Position numbers and translations under genes: made by a program | Shown: positions 21,577 through 32,620 of the stretch, piece after piece | How positions within the stretch are numbered: position 1 is the stretch's first letter | Layout of the letters: every line of letters starts with the position of its first letter | Source: Cordylochernes scorpioides | Taxonomy: Eukaryota > Arthropoda > Arachnida > Pseudoscorpiones > Chernetidae | Assembly (NCBI GenBank): GCA_030710605.1 | Contig: CP092869.1 | Span: 7,459,866 to 7,523,865, forward strand | DNA length: 64,000 nucleotides | Reading direction: 5' to 3' | The notes under the pieces: generated by a model | Seen by the model: the letters and a program-made list of their open reading frames with translations, nothing else | What the model was told of the DNA's origin: nothing | Database searches by the model: none

Positions 21577-21775
21577 AATACAATTAAGTCGCTTTCTATT
21601 GCCAAGACTGCATGAAAACTAATGGAATGGTCTGAGTGAATCCGTGGCGAAACATCCTAGCGGCTTCGCCACTTTAGGCAACAATACAGCCATGATATTG
21701 TAGTCTTGTATCTACTCTTGTCTTGGGCTATTCTTGCTTATGTACCTGGAACATTGAAAGTAATTATTGAATATA
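20870..21775. repeat. Four-unit tandem array (224-249 bp) with variable (CT)n
   Basis: Four copies of a unit with 'taagtcgctttctattgcca', 'gagtgaatccgtggcgaaac', 'cctagcggcttcgccacttt', 'tcttgggccaatctgattat' and a terminal (CT)n run (21065-21098, 21311-21322, 21536-21571). Much of the length difference is in the CT tract. The first unit is the most diverged. The unit contains a distant relative of the 8.2-kb dimer family motif. Confidence 0.85.
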
Positions 21776-21794
21776 ACAAATCTATAGAACTACG

Positions 21795-22075
21795 TTCAAC
21801 AAGTTTTACCGCAAATGCTTCTTTTTACGAACGAAAAATCGTAATTTTAATTATTTTAAGGAGAAATAACGACTATTCCTATCCTTAGGGATGGAGTATG
21901 AAAGGATGAATTGTGAAGAGTAATGATGAATTCATCCTTTCAAACTTCATTCCTAAGGATAGAAATAGTCGTTATTTCTCCTTAAAATAATTAAAATTAC
22001 GATTTTTAATTCTGGAAAAGGAAACATTTGCGGTATAACTTGTCGTTTTATAATCATAGCCGCATTATATTGTAT
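21795..22075. mobile_element. Fold-back element
   Basis: 'ttttaccgcaaatgcttctt' and 'aaggagaaataacgactatt' are mirrored by 'aatagtcgttatttctcctt' and 'aaacatttgcggtataact'. The right outer end reads 'ataatcatagccgcattata', the reverse of the family terminus. The arms are nearly continuous with a very short centre. Confidence 0.8.
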
Positions 22076-22640
22076 TATAAAATAACAAATCTATGGACAT
22101 ATTGACAGTTGAATAATGTGTAAATATCTTCATCAAGTTTTATTGTCACGTGAATAATTCACAAAAGAGAGAGAAAGAGTCTAGTTAGACAGTTAACAGC
22201 ACCCCATCTATATTCTCAAAAATGAAATTATTTTGGCACTTCAATGATATTTACAGTTGTGACGGTGGCTAACTTTCTCTCTCTCCCTATAAATACCCAC
22301 CTTTATAATAAATTATTTATTCCCAAATTTGCCCTTGCTTTATTTATCTCCGCGACAATATAATATCTTGTATCAATATTAGGCTGAAAACTTCGGGCTC
22401 TTCTGTAGATAAGTTTACTTTTTAAATGTATTTCAAATCTCTATATTTCGGGCATGGAAAGGAACGCGAAGGCTGGAAACCTGTGAGCAACGATATTTAC
22501 ATTACTTTAAGAAACTAATTTCTGGATAGTTCCATTTTTTCCAACTGAATTATAACAAATCCTTCCACAAGAACTATAAGCAAAACAAATAAAGGAAAAT
22601 TGGATTGTAAACATAATGCCAATATAAATCTATGTGAATT
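22076..22640. other. No gene recognised
   Basis: Mixed AT-rich DNA. 'ctctctctccctataaatac' at 22278-22300 looks like a TATA-type sequence, but no transcript can be supported. Confidence 0.35.
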
Positions 22641-22644
22641 TAAT

Positions 22645-23565
22645 TCAATGTTGTTGTTGTTTGTTGTTGTCGTGTCCAATGAGGAGCCTCAGATGTCACC
22701 GTGCATCTCTATCACAGTAGTTGCAATGTCCTCTATTTTGAGTTTGTAAAGCTGCTGTTCTGGGTCCATGTCAATTTTCTGATGTTGTCGTGTCCAATGA
22801 AGAGCCTCAGGTGTCCCCGAGCATCTCAATCACAGCAGTCGCAATATCCTCTATCTTGAATGAGAAAAGCTGCTGTTCTGGGTCAATGTCAATTATCTGT
22901 TGTTGTCGTGTCCAATGAAGAGCCTCAGATGTCCCCGAGTATCTCAATCACAGCAGTTGCAGTGTCCTCTATCTTGGGTGTGTTAAGCTGCTGTTCTGAG
23001 CACAAGTCAATTTTCTGTGGTTGTCGTGTCCAATGAGGAACCTCAGATGTCTCATGTATCTCTATCACAGCAGTCGCAATGTTCAGTATCTTGGGTGTGT
23101 AAAGCTGCTGTTCTGGGTCCATGTCAATTTTCTGTTGTTGTCGTGTCCAATGAAGAGCCTCAGATGTTTCCATACATCTCTATCACAGAAGTCGTAATAT
23201 CCTTTATATTGGGTGTGTAAAGCTGCTGTTCTGGGTCCATGTCAATTTTCTGTGGTTGTCGTGTCCAATGAGGAACCTCAGATGTCTCCATGTATCTCTA
23301 TCACAGCAGTCGCATTGTTCACTATCTTGGGTGTGTAAAGCTGCTGTTCTGGGTCCATGTCAATTTTCTGTTGTTGTCGTGTCCAATGAAGAGCCTCAGA
23401 TGTCTCCATACATCTCTATCACAGCAGTCGCAATATCCTCTATTTGGGGTGTGTAAAGCTGCTGTTCTGGGTCCAGGTGAATTTTCTGTTGTTGTCGTCG
23501 TGTCCAATGAAGAGCCTCAGATGTCTCCATACATCTCTATCACAGCAGTCGCAATGTTCAACATA
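22645..23565. repeat. 118-bp tandem array
   Basis: The landmark TGTCCAATGA starts at 22673, 22791, 22909, 23027, 23144, 23262, 23380 and 23501: seven full units (118 bp, with one of 117 and one of 121) and a part. Because 118 is not a multiple of three, the apparent repeat proteins change frame from unit to unit, so the array is unlikely to be coding. Confidence 0.92.
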
Positions 23566-25045
23566 TTACTAGGTATATATAGAAGTTCAATCTTATTTGA
23601 GTAAGAAATACTCTTTTAACTGTGAATCGGACAGACTTAAATGATTATACAACACAAAAAGAGTAAATAACACCTATCTCCTAATAAAGTAAATTTATTT
23701 ACATGTAAAGTGTAGCGGAAAACAACCAATATTTACAAAATAATCGATATACCCAGATGAGGTAAAACCAAAAATTAGATTTGGCTCCGGGCGAGAAAAA
23801 AAAAACTTAAAAGTCGAACATATGAATTATTTATGATGACAATGTCCACTGCGGATTGTGAATTGGTGTTTTGACTTTTGTTCTTTACTTTGAGGACAAG
23901 GAAGATAACTGAGTTTATTTATTTGTTAACGGAACTTGGGTGTTGAGATAGGTATAGGAGTTGTTGGTGTTACTCCAAAATAACGATATTGGGATAAATT
24001 CAGAAGCTAAAAACTGATTTGCTTATCGTAAAAAAGGGTATTTGGTCTAACCACCATTCCAGATAAACATTTCGCTGCCAGATTTAGCCGATTTTATAAT
24101 TTGTCCTGTAGGATTTTACTAAATAGTAGACGCTACATTACTTATAAGTACCATAGACCGTAACAATGGTGTATGAAAAAGTGAAAGTTATATAAGCTTA
24201 TGATTTTGCTTTGTTTTAAAAATGAATCGATGTTGGTTCCATATGCTTGAATTGATTATTACACCTTAGTTCCATATATTTTATTGCTTAAAAAGGAACA
24301 CAACAAAACAAAAAAGAAACATAAACAAAGGAGAGAAGGGAAAATGAAAAGGAAATCAAAGTATTCAACATAACTATACAAATTAACTATGGATGGAAAT
24401 TGTTCTGTAATTTCAGTTCTTAGAAATTACCTTGTTCTCTACGTTAACACAAATATACTAGTATGAAAGGGAAATGTTGGAAAAGTCTGAACATCTGAGA
24501 AAAATACATGAAAATGTCAAATCTACGTTTACCTAACTGTAAATAGAAGACAATTGGAGAAAATTTTCTTAATTCCCATCTTGGCAACACAACAATTAGA
24601 AATATTTGGTTAGCTAATGGCAAGTTGTCCAGGAAGTTAATTGAAGGTGTCAGGTTGGAGAAAGCTTTTCTTCTTTTTAATAGTTTTATGGACTTTTAGT
24701 GCCTTAAGGAAATCCAGGTTGAGACTACAAGTCTGTATTTAGAGCACCATTTAGTTCATTTATTCATTCTTATGATCACCTATATAGGAATTCAAAGTCT
24801 ATCGATGAGTGTCTATCTCTAGTCGATGTCCTTACGATGTTCTATTGTTTTTTCGCGACAATTATAGACAGTAAGAACTCTAAGAATTTCTGAACATTCA
24901 GTCAGAAGATTTATGGACTTTTTCCTATTGTTGCAAGCACACCCTTCATGATTTTCTGAAGAATTCGACAATTCATAGTGACTATAGCTTAAATTAGAGA
25001 AGCTACTCTCTTGTGTATATATATACAATAAATATATAATACAAT
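23566..25045. other. Apparently single-copy AT-rich DNA, no gene recognised
   Basis: No repeat in the window matches this stretch and no frame has a family signature. The minus frame 24819-25028 contains CSEILRVLTVYNCREK but nothing diagnostic. Confidence 0.35.
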
Positions 25046-25470
25046 TTAATGCGGCTTATGATTGTAAAATATTTTGATAGTGAAATTTATGATTAATGAT
25101 TTATAAATTTAATGATTGTAAAACTCTTGACAATTTTTACCGCAAATGTTTCTTTTGAGCGAAAAATTGCAATTTATTTTAAGGAGAAATAACGATTATT
25201 TATATCCTTAGGGATGAAGTATGAAAGGATGTATTGTTAAGAGTAATGGTGAACGGAAAAATAAAAGTATCCAGGAATAGGAATCGAACCCACAATGCTC
25301 CGCTTACTGGGCAGTTGCTTTCCGTTTATCATTACTCTTCACAATTCATCCTTTCATACTTTATCCCTAAGGATAGAAATAATCGTTATTTCTCTATAAA
25401 ATAAATTGCGAATTTTCGTTCAAAAGAAACATTTGCGGTATAAACTTATTAAACGTCGTAATATATATTA
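25046..25470. mobile_element. Fold-back element with tRNA-like insert
   Basis: The left end reads 'ttaatgcggcttatgattgt'. Arms of about 110 bases ('aaggagaaataacgattatt' mirrored by 'aataatcgttatttctctat') enclose a centre with 'ggaatcgaacccacaatgct', which in reverse reads as a tRNA-like T-arm (GGGTTCGATTCC). Same family as 13300-13500, 21795-22075 and 38822-39140. Confidence 0.78.
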
Positions 25471-25990
25471 TTTATTAATCAATAGAAGATATTGTTCAGT
25501 TTCTCCGCAGGAACAATTTGGTGTTTCTGATAGACATCTTTTATGTACGTATTTCTGGAATATTTCCGTGTGATGTGACAAATTGGGTGACTATATAATA
25601 TGGATGGAACTGTGTAGGAATCCCTTTTGGAAAAATAGTGCGAATTTTATAATTAGCATTATGAATGTATTGATACAAATGATTCATAATAAAAGCTATA
25701 TACCTAATAGAATAATATCATCTAATAATGATACATTCCTTAAAAGCAAAGATTATCTTCCTTTATTGAAAGTATTATAGCTTGTGTTTGTTCAAATTGA
25801 CTCATTATCTGAAAATTAATCTTATAACCATTAATAGAATGTAGAAATTGGCAAGTTCTGTAAGTCCACATGGAGACCGTAGTTTGAAATTAACGGTCCT
25901 TGTCAATTCAGAGCGTGGTTTTTTTTTATTTGATGAGATCTGTTGAGAATGATGAATAAATAAATTTAAAATAATCAGTGAAATATTCTT
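25471..25990. other. No gene recognised
   Basis: AT-rich. The frames at 25583-25780 (plus) and 25805-26008 (minus) lack diagnostic motifs. Confidence 0.35.
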
Positions 25991-25994
25991 CTTC

Positions 25995-26205
25995 TTTCTT
26001 ATCTCCACTCAATCATATTAGGATATCAAGTTGTGACCCTTGATGGTGTCTGTTTGACAATCATCATGACTGGGTGAAGTAGAATGTGTCTGCCTTTGTC
26101 ATTAAGACTGGGAGCACTACTCAGTGGCAGGCCGACTTAGCTCCGAAAGAAATGGCCGCCTCTGACATGAGGAACAGACGCCATGTGCAGTGCAATCTTA
26201 ATATT
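25995..26205. repeat. Dispersed repeat shared with 5.2-5.5 kb
   Basis: Contains 'cttatctccactcaatcata', 'tgggtgaagtagaatgtgtc', 'ggcaggccgacttagctcc' and 'acgccatgtgcagtgc'. Here the blocks are contiguous, while at 5.2-5.5 kb they are in the other order. Confidence 0.62.
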
Positions 26206-26252
26206 ATAAAGTAAGTAAATCTTCCAGGATTAAGTTTCTTGTTCAAATTTTT

Positions 26253-26293
26253 ATTTTCAAGCTTTCGGACTTGTTAGTCCTTCAACAGGAGTA
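26253..26293 (-). ncRNA. Hammerhead-like motif, CTGTTGA variant
   Basis: The minus strand reads CCTGTTGA-A-GGACT-loop-AGTCC-GAAAGCTT-GAAAATAA. Stem II is a perfect five pairs. The core has T where canonical hammerheads have A6, and stem III would be AG/CT with no loop. Classified by layout; catalysis is uncertain. Confidence 0.5.
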
Positions 26294-26309
26294 TCACGAT
26301 AATAAATTG

Positions 26310-27190
26310 ATGATATATACTATTTTTATATACAAATTAATTTTTACATATTTTAAATATTAACGATATTGAAAGGGGGAGAAAATATATATTACATTCT
26401 TTGTGTGTTATAAACAATTTTTGAAAATATATGTGCATGGTTGAGGATACGTGCTGGACGAATGATATCTAAATCTAGCTAAATCTTAATTTGTTTTTGA
26501 CTAAGTGTGAAGTTGTCTTTTTGTAGGGCAGATAGAGATAGTATTGGGGTATAGTACAGCTAAATTTTATTCATTGTCTACACTACTATACCTGTCAAAG
26601 AGCTGTTACATCCAAAAACTTGTATTGCCGTTATATAAAAATACACTTGTGGTGTTTAAGCAATTACACTCACATAAATAATTTCTTGCAAAATCAAGCC
26701 TTTTATTAGAATCACTATGGCTACACCGCTATGGCTATTTTGTTCAGGCAACCAACAGAATGAGAGGCAGAATAACAATAACAATAATAATAATTCAATC
26801 AAATAGGAATATATATATAAATTAGACAATAAAAATTTTGCATATTTGCAACAAACAAATATGATTTTTTTTAAAACAATTAAAATTTACATAACACAGA
26901 AATACCAAAGAATAATTTACATGTCCCCTACACACTCTTCTCCCAGCGAAAATTCTTTTATTTATAATTTTACACCGAAGAGATTATAATATTAACAAAT
27001 TATCTCATTTTTGTTTCATTAATTTATCTTCATCTAAAGTCATTCACTTATTGACTGGTCCTTACATAATGATGATCTAAAAGAATTATAGTAAGCTATT
27101 GCCTTAGATTTAAATGAAGATGATAGACGAAGAGTAAAGCCAATTCAATTTCTATTTCACTACCTATGTAAATAACACAAGATGATTATT
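26310..27190. other. No gene recognised
   Basis: AT-rich. A CAACAATAATAATAA-type simple repeat lies near 26775-26800. No coding signal. Confidence 0.35.
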
Positions 27191-27194
27191 ACCT

Positions 27195-27256
27195 TACCCA
27201 ATTGGAAGAATCTGTATGGGGAAAGTCCCTAATAAAGGCTTTTGTGTGTGTGTGTA
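27195..27256 (+). mobile_element. LINE 3' tail with (GT)n
   Basis: 'ggaagaatctgtatggggaa', then 'ccctaataaaggcttttgtg' and a (GT)n tail. It is the same terminal module as at 43659-43715 (inverted) and is a severely 5'-truncated LINE copy. Confidence 0.65.
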
Positions 27257-27290
27257 TTTCATTAATTTAACTTCTCTTTGTTTTTAAAAG

Positions 27291-27447
27291 TACAGTAAAA
27301 CAGATAAATCGAAGCTCAAGTGACCAGAAAAAAAATCAAATTACCCAAAATTTCGAATTAAAAACAGAAATTCTACTTATAGGAAATTCTAGGGCCCAAG
27401 ATAAACATTCGAATTGAAGACATTAGAATTATACAAGTGCTACTGTA
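27291..27447. mobile_element. Possible pogo/Tigger-type MITE
   Basis: Begins TACAGTAAAAC and ends GCTACTGTA, with inner 'gataaatcgaagct' against 'cattcgaattgaag' inverted. TA borders and CAGTA/TACTG ends suit a pogo-like non-autonomous element, but the terminal repeats are short and imperfect. Confidence 0.4.
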
Positions 27448-28318
27448 TTTGAATACTAAATATATATTCCTATTTATACAAAAATCTGTATTTGTCTATG
27501 TTATGTACTCTTCTACCTAATGTTCAATAATCTTAGGTAGTGTAGTTTCTATTAATAGAGATTGTATGCTACTGTTATATATTTGCATAATATTTTACTA
27601 TTACAGAATTATCATAAGAACTAAAAACATCACACGCTATATATTGATTACACCACACAACAACCAAGTCCTTGGTCAAAACCATATAAACATCATAATA
27701 TATTACAGTGTTGAATTGAAATTAAGATATAACAAGATATGAAAGGGATTTGTGAACTTGTTGTGACTTTGTCAACGACCGGGGTCTTATTAATTGCATA
27801 GACAGTCAGTATAGGATTCATAGTTATTTTGAAGAGAGAGAGGTATCCGTTATTTTTCAGATGAAAATTATTATAATTTATTTAACGCCCACAAATATTT
27901 AAAAAAAGAATTACCAAATTACGATCTCTCTCAATGCAAACCTTTTTTAAACTGACAACTGAAGTCCAAATCCAAACTTACAAAATTCACTGCAGAACAC
28001 TAAAAAATGTATATACAGAATTTCTTCAATTAAAACTTAAATAATATTGAATTTCTCTTCTTTTTTTTAAATAATAAAATACAATTAATTTTTCCTCGGA
28101 GAGAAAAGTTTAAAAAAAAAAGTATTTTTAATTATATTAAAATTCATTAAAAGAAAACCACATCCAACCACACACTCCCATCATGTCCTATGTAAATGTG
28201 GTTTCTTCAATTAAGGTTATAAGGAAAGGTGGAATGCATTAATCTATTTACTATCCTGCAGATCTTTTTTGGAATAAATTACCTGGTGAATTAACTCAAA
28301 CTCTGGAATTAGTCTTAT
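27448..28318. other. No gene recognised
   Basis: AT-rich, with long A/T runs near 28060-28130. No feature is supported. Confidence 0.35.
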
Positions 28319-28650
28319 TACCATAATGAGCTATATTTCTAGAGTATCTTTTTACTCTCTACCTTAGTGTAGTGTATTTCTACCTCTATTTTATAGAGAA
28401 TTTGAACAGTATGGGTAGCATGATTCTAGGTAGATCCTGCAGCTACTGTGTGTAGGCTTATTATCATATAATGAGCTATATCTCTAGAACATCATTCTAC
28501 TCTCTACCTTAGTGTAGTGTCTTTCTACCTCTATTTTATAGAGAATTTGTACAGTATGTGTAGCATGATTCTAGGTAGATCCTGCAGCTACTGTGTGGTC
28601 TTATTACCATTGTGTGTTATATCTCTAGAGCATCTTTCTACTCTATATAT
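28319..28650. repeat. ~146-bp tandem duplication (about 2.3 units)
   Basis: The unit 'ataatgagctatatttctag ... ctctaccttagtgtagtgt ... gtagatcctgcagctactgt' starts near 28322, 28467 and 28610. The last copy is partial and runs into the TIR element at 28655. Confidence 0.75.
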
Positions 28651-28654
28651 ATAT

Positions 28655-29213
28655 CTACACTCATGGAAAAAACTTAAAAGGTGGAACGTCTTATGTCGCC
28701 AGCCGTCTGTTTTTTTTTTTTAAGTAGAAAAGTCAATTTTGCTCAAACTTGGTTATCTTGAACGTCTTCATACAATAAAGGTCACTGTAATATCTTTCAG
28801 AGTTATTGTCTCAATCCCGATATACATGCTATAAGGTAAAACTTCCTTAAGTTTTGTCCATGAGTGTATATTGGTTATCTCGTGTGTCTTCAATAAAGGT
28901 CACTGTAATATCTTTCAGAGTTATTGTCTCAATCCCGATATACATGCTATAAGGTATAACTTCCTTAACTTTTGTCCATGAGTGTATATTGGTTATCTCG
29001 TGTGTCTTCAATAAAGGTCACTTTAATATCTTTCAGAGTTATTGTCTCAATCCCGATATACATGCTATAAGGTATAACTTCCTTAACTTTTGTCCATGAG
29101 TGTATATTGGTTATCTCGTGTGTCTTCAATAAAGGTCACTGTAATATCTTTCAGAGATATTGTCTCAATCCCGATATACATGCTGAAAGTTACAACTTCC
29201 TTAAGTTTTGATC
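28655..29213. mobile_element. Short TIR element with internal 118-bp repeats
   Basis: Starts 'tacactcatggaaaaaactt'. The right end TTAAGTTTTGTCCATGAGTGTA is first met near 28850 and is then carried along in extra units of 118 bp (TTGGTTATCT at 28871, 28989, 29107; a 122-bp first unit at 28749). The terminal repeat was therefore amplified with the inside. Same family as 2990-4149. Confidence 0.75.
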
Positions 29214-29234
29214 ACTAGTATTATTGTTCGGTTT

Positions 29235-29320
29235 GGTAGTTTAAACTGGCGAAACCATTAGGACATTTCACCTCTGATAAGCCAATCTTCCAATATTTTT
29301 CCATCGCAGTAAAGACAATG
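29235..29320 (-). repeat. Fragment of the 8.2-kb dimer family
   Basis: 'aaactggcgaaaccattagg', 'cacctctgataagcc' and 'ccatcgcagtaaagacaatg' follow the family order in reverse. Confidence 0.55.
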
Positions 29321-29978
29321 GCTCTTTTCTTATTAAGCACTTTATATAATTCTCTCTCATTTTAAAAATATATTAATTATGTTCGATCATTAATTCAATA
29401 TATTATTTTGTCATTTTCTTACTGAGTTTTGATGGAAATAGATTTGCATATAGAAAGTTACAATGTGTATTAATCGTTTAAAAGACAATATTAATTATAT
29501 CTAAAAAAGTATGGAGATCGTAAAAAATAGCTCTATATAAAAGTAAACTTCACAAAACGAACAAAACTCTGAAAGCCTATGCAAATCAAATTGCAAGATG
29601 ATTTACACGGCGCGTTTTGACGTTCCATTTACTCGGGTACAAGTTATAGCTGGGCAATATGCAAAATGGTAAATCTTTTTTATCGGTATTTCTCTATTGT
29701 CCAATACCAGAGTTGTTTTAAACCTGATATTTACCTTTCTACATTATCGATTGATGTGACATATTAGACTTCAGGAAGGTATGGAATACAATACCAGCTA
29801 TTGCTTTTGTACTAAAACTGGTGTTATTGCATACTATTTTATATGAATTTGCACGTTATCGCAAAGAATATCAACATGAAGAATTGTCTTGATGCACTTT
29901 ATAAAATGCTGATGATCATTTTCCCATCATTTCAAAATTTATTATGGGATATGAACGGTCCCATCATTTTACAATATA
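29321..29978. other. No gene recognised
   Basis: AT-rich. The plus frame 29843-30052 runs into the MITE at 29979 and is not supported. Confidence 0.35.
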
Positions 29979-30156
29979 CAGTTAAACCTGTCTATAGCCC
30001 CCCCCTCTTGGGACTCACCAAAATAGGGGGCTATAGAGAGGAGGTGCTATAGACAGGTCACTTTTAATGTAAATCGCATCGTACTACGTATTTAAAATCG
30101 GGCGCTATAGAGAGGAAGGCGCTATTTAGAGGTAGCGCTATAGACAGGTTTAACTG
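29979..30156. mobile_element. pogo/Tigger-like MITE
   Basis: CAGTTAAACCTGTCTATAGC at the left end is matched exactly by the reverse complement at the right end (30137-30156). TA duplications lie at 29977-29978 and 30157-30158. It is 178 bp with inner GCTATAGAGAGG repeats and no ORF. CAGT termini with a TA duplication are typical of pogo-related Tc1/mariner elements. Confidence 0.85.
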
Positions 30157-30158
30157 TA

Positions 30159-30648
30159 TTATTGGGTACGACCGAACCTGTCACTTCAGTTCAAACAACC
30201 TTCAGGCAAATATGACTTATTTCATACCTCTTCCCGTAGAATTCCAGAAATAAAAGCAGTTCCTGTACTGAGGAAGGCCATAGACAGAAAGAATGGAATA
30301 CAGGTTGTTAGTATTCGTCTGAATTTTTCTAAACTGATGTAGCATATCTTCTGAAATTATTTTGTTGTGTTTGCGTGTTCTTTTAATATAATATTTGGAA
30401 ATGTAATGATTTGATACACACGATATTTGTAAAAGAAAGAAGGACTAATCAACAATAATTGTTTATTTTTTATATCATCAATTGTTATCTCAGTTACAGA
30501 GATTGGTGTTGTGATTTGACCATGGATCAGCCTCGCTCTATCACCCGTTGATTTAGAGTGTACCAGGATATGAAAAGACGGTCTTCCAACGACAAGTCAA
30601 TTTTAACGACAGTAAAATGATATATTTTGAATTATCGCTTAAAAGATG
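30159..30648. other. No gene recognised
   Basis: Mixed-composition DNA between two elements. No frame or repeat can be assigned. Confidence 0.35.
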
Positions 30649-30765
30649 TACACTCAAGGACAAAACTTGAGAAAGGGAAACCCTTTGATATCGACGGGTT
30701 TTTGAGGAGGCAAAGGCAATTTTGTTCATATTTGATTATCTCGTATATAGGGGGCAGTAATTAAA
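30649..30765 (+). mobile_element. Half copy of the CACTCATGG TIR element
   Basis: 'tacactcaaggacaaaactt' and 'aattttgttcatatttgatt' match the left half of the family at 2990 and 28655. The right half was probably lost where the GIY-YIG palindrome now begins. Confidence 0.6.
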
Positions 30766-30832
30766 GATTTCCAATTTATAAATGTTTTAAAATAAAACTA
30801 CAACCTTTCGCAATAAGTTTCTTTTATTATGA

Positions 30833-30876
30833 TATGCGCGAGCTTTCGGGCTGGAGCCGCCCTTCTACAGGCAAAA
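30833..30876 (-). ncRNA. Hammerhead-like motif, CTGTAGA variant (left arm)
   Basis: Reverse complement of the motif at 32581-32620. See that entry for the structure. It lies beyond the 3' end of the minus-strand GIY-YIG frame. Confidence 0.5.
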
Positions 30877-31162
30877 AATGAAACATTTGATTCACGAGAG
30901 ACAGTTATATATTTGATTTGTTACAAATTTTAAATAAAATATCAGAAAGAAAAGTATTAAAACTACATAAATTATTACTATTTCACTTTGTTTAACAATT
31001 GGAAATAATTTAACCTTAAATTTCAATATTTTAATAAAGTTAAGTTTTAAACTATGAATTGGATAAGCGAGAAATCTGATTTTTGTGGTATGGAATATGA
31101 CAAAATTGTTCTGGGATATCTATTCTACGATTAATGCTATTGTGTTGTTTGGAAATCAGCGA

Positions 31163-31690
31163 TTAAAGGATTAATCTTTCAGATTTGGTGGTTATGTTAC
31201 TGTAGTGGCAAGTTGGACTGTCTAAATTAAATTTGTGGCCGGTATTCATGGTATGTTGAAAAATGAGGGATCTTGGATCTTTGGTCTTCATATTGTAAGT
31301 ATGTTCCTTCAATCTTGTCTGTATTTTCCTGCTTGTTTCTCCTACGTATATAGATGGACAATCAATGCAGGACACGGAATATATGGCATTTTTCTTCTGA
31401 AGGGGGTTCTGGTCTGTGGTCGATTTTGTGATGGGATTTCTAAGGATATTCCCGATGGTTCTTGGGGTGCGGAAAAAGAACTTGATTCCGTATTTCTTCA
31501 TTTCCAGGGCTATTTTTAAATTGATTGGTGAATAATCAATATAACAGGTCGTTTTGAAAGTCTGCTGGGTTCTATGATGGGATGGATTGTAACAGTGTTG
31601 ATCGATAAACAGTGGGGGATAGCCAAAATTTCTAAGATTTCTGGGATGGATTGTAACAGTGTTGATCGATAAACAGTGGGGGATAGCCAA
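31163..31690 (-). pseudogene. Penelope-like GIY-YIG endonuclease segment (left arm)
   Basis: The frame encodes a linker followed by the GIY-YIG type core: NAIYSVSCIDCPSIYVGETS, then RKIQTRLKEH, and a downstream HTMNTGHKF. Y-x-C...IYVGET-R...R..EH is how the GIY-YIG domain looks at the C-terminus of Penelope-like retroelement proteins. The reverse transcriptase is not present. The N-terminal 60 residues come from the repeated 57-base segment. A 5'-truncated copy, not a complete gene. Confidence 0.82.
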
Positions 31691-31951
31691 AATTTCTAAG
31701 ATTTCTGTAAATATTATTTCTTTCTATTGCTTTAAATTTAGGGAGGGAGCAATGGGTGAATAATGGCTATCCCCCACTGTTTATCGATCAACACTGTTAC
31801 AATCCATCCCAGAAATCTTAGAAATTTTGGCTATCCCCCACTGTTTATCGATCATCACTGTTACAATCCATCCCATCATAGAACCCAGCAGACTTTCAAA
31901 ACGACCTGTTATATTGATTATTAACCAACCAATTTAAAAATAGCCCTGGAA

Positions 31952-32290
31952 ATGAAGAAATACGGAATCAAGTTCTTTTTCCGCATCCCAAGAACCATCG
32001 GGAATATCCTTAGAAATCCCATCACAAAATCGACCACAGACCAGAACCCCCTTCAGAAGAAAAATGCCATATATTCCGTGTCCTGCATTGATTGTCCATC
32101 TATATACGTAGGAGAAACAAGCAGGAAAATACAGACAAGATTGAAGGAACATACTTACAATATGAAGACCAAAGATCCAAGATCCCTCATTTTTCAACAT
32201 ACCATGAATACCGGCCACAAATTTAATTTAGACAGTCCAACTTGCCACTACAGTAACATAACCACCAAATCTGAAAGATTAATCCTTTAA
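31952..32290 (+). pseudogene. Penelope-like GIY-YIG endonuclease segment (right arm)
   Basis: Almost the same protein as the left-arm copy (FRIPRTIGN here against FRTPRTIGN there). It shares the core SIYVGETSRKIQ...RLKEH and ends at the same LIL stop. The frame begins later because of a stop-creating difference just upstream (near 31920). Truncated like its partner. Confidence 0.82.
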
Positions 32291-32580
32291 TCGCTGATTT
32301 CCAAACAACACAATAGCATTAATCGTAGAATAGATATCCCAGAACAATTTTGTCATATTCCATACCACAAAAATCAGATTTCTCGCTTATCCAATTCATA
32401 GTTTAAAACTTAACTTTATTAAAATATTGAAATTTAAGGTTAAATTATTTCCAATTGTTAAACAAAGTAAAATAGTAATAATTTATGTAGTTTTAATACT
32501 TTTCTTTCTGATATTTTATTTAAAATTTGTAACAAATCAAATATATAACTGTCTCTCGTGAATCAAATGTTTCATTTTTT

Positions 32581-32620
32581 GCCTGTAGAAGGGCGGCTCC
32601 AGCCCGAAAGCTCGCGCATA
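32581..32620 (+). ncRNA. Hammerhead-like motif, CTGTAGA variant (right arm)
   Basis: The order is CCTGTAGA, stem II GGGC/GCCC with a seven-base loop, GAAAGCTC, GCGC. This follows the hammerhead plan downstream of the GIY-YIG frame, where Penelope-like elements are known to carry hammerheads. The core has T at position 6 instead of A, and stem III is AG/CT without a loop. Stem I is weak. Confidence 0.5.

Noticed and set aside
22925-23604. Repeat-protein frames in both directions over the 118-bp array
   Set aside because: The period of 118 is not divisible by three, so frames shift at each unit, and several opposing frames are open equally.
25270-25310. A tRNA gene at the centre of the fold-back element
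   Set aside because: Only a T-arm-like GGGTTCGATTCC stretch is present; no acceptor, D or anticodon arms could be paired.
31235-31519. Open frame opposite the GIY-YIG segment, and its twin at 31934-32218
   Set aside because: Antisense shadows of the Penelope-like coding segment.
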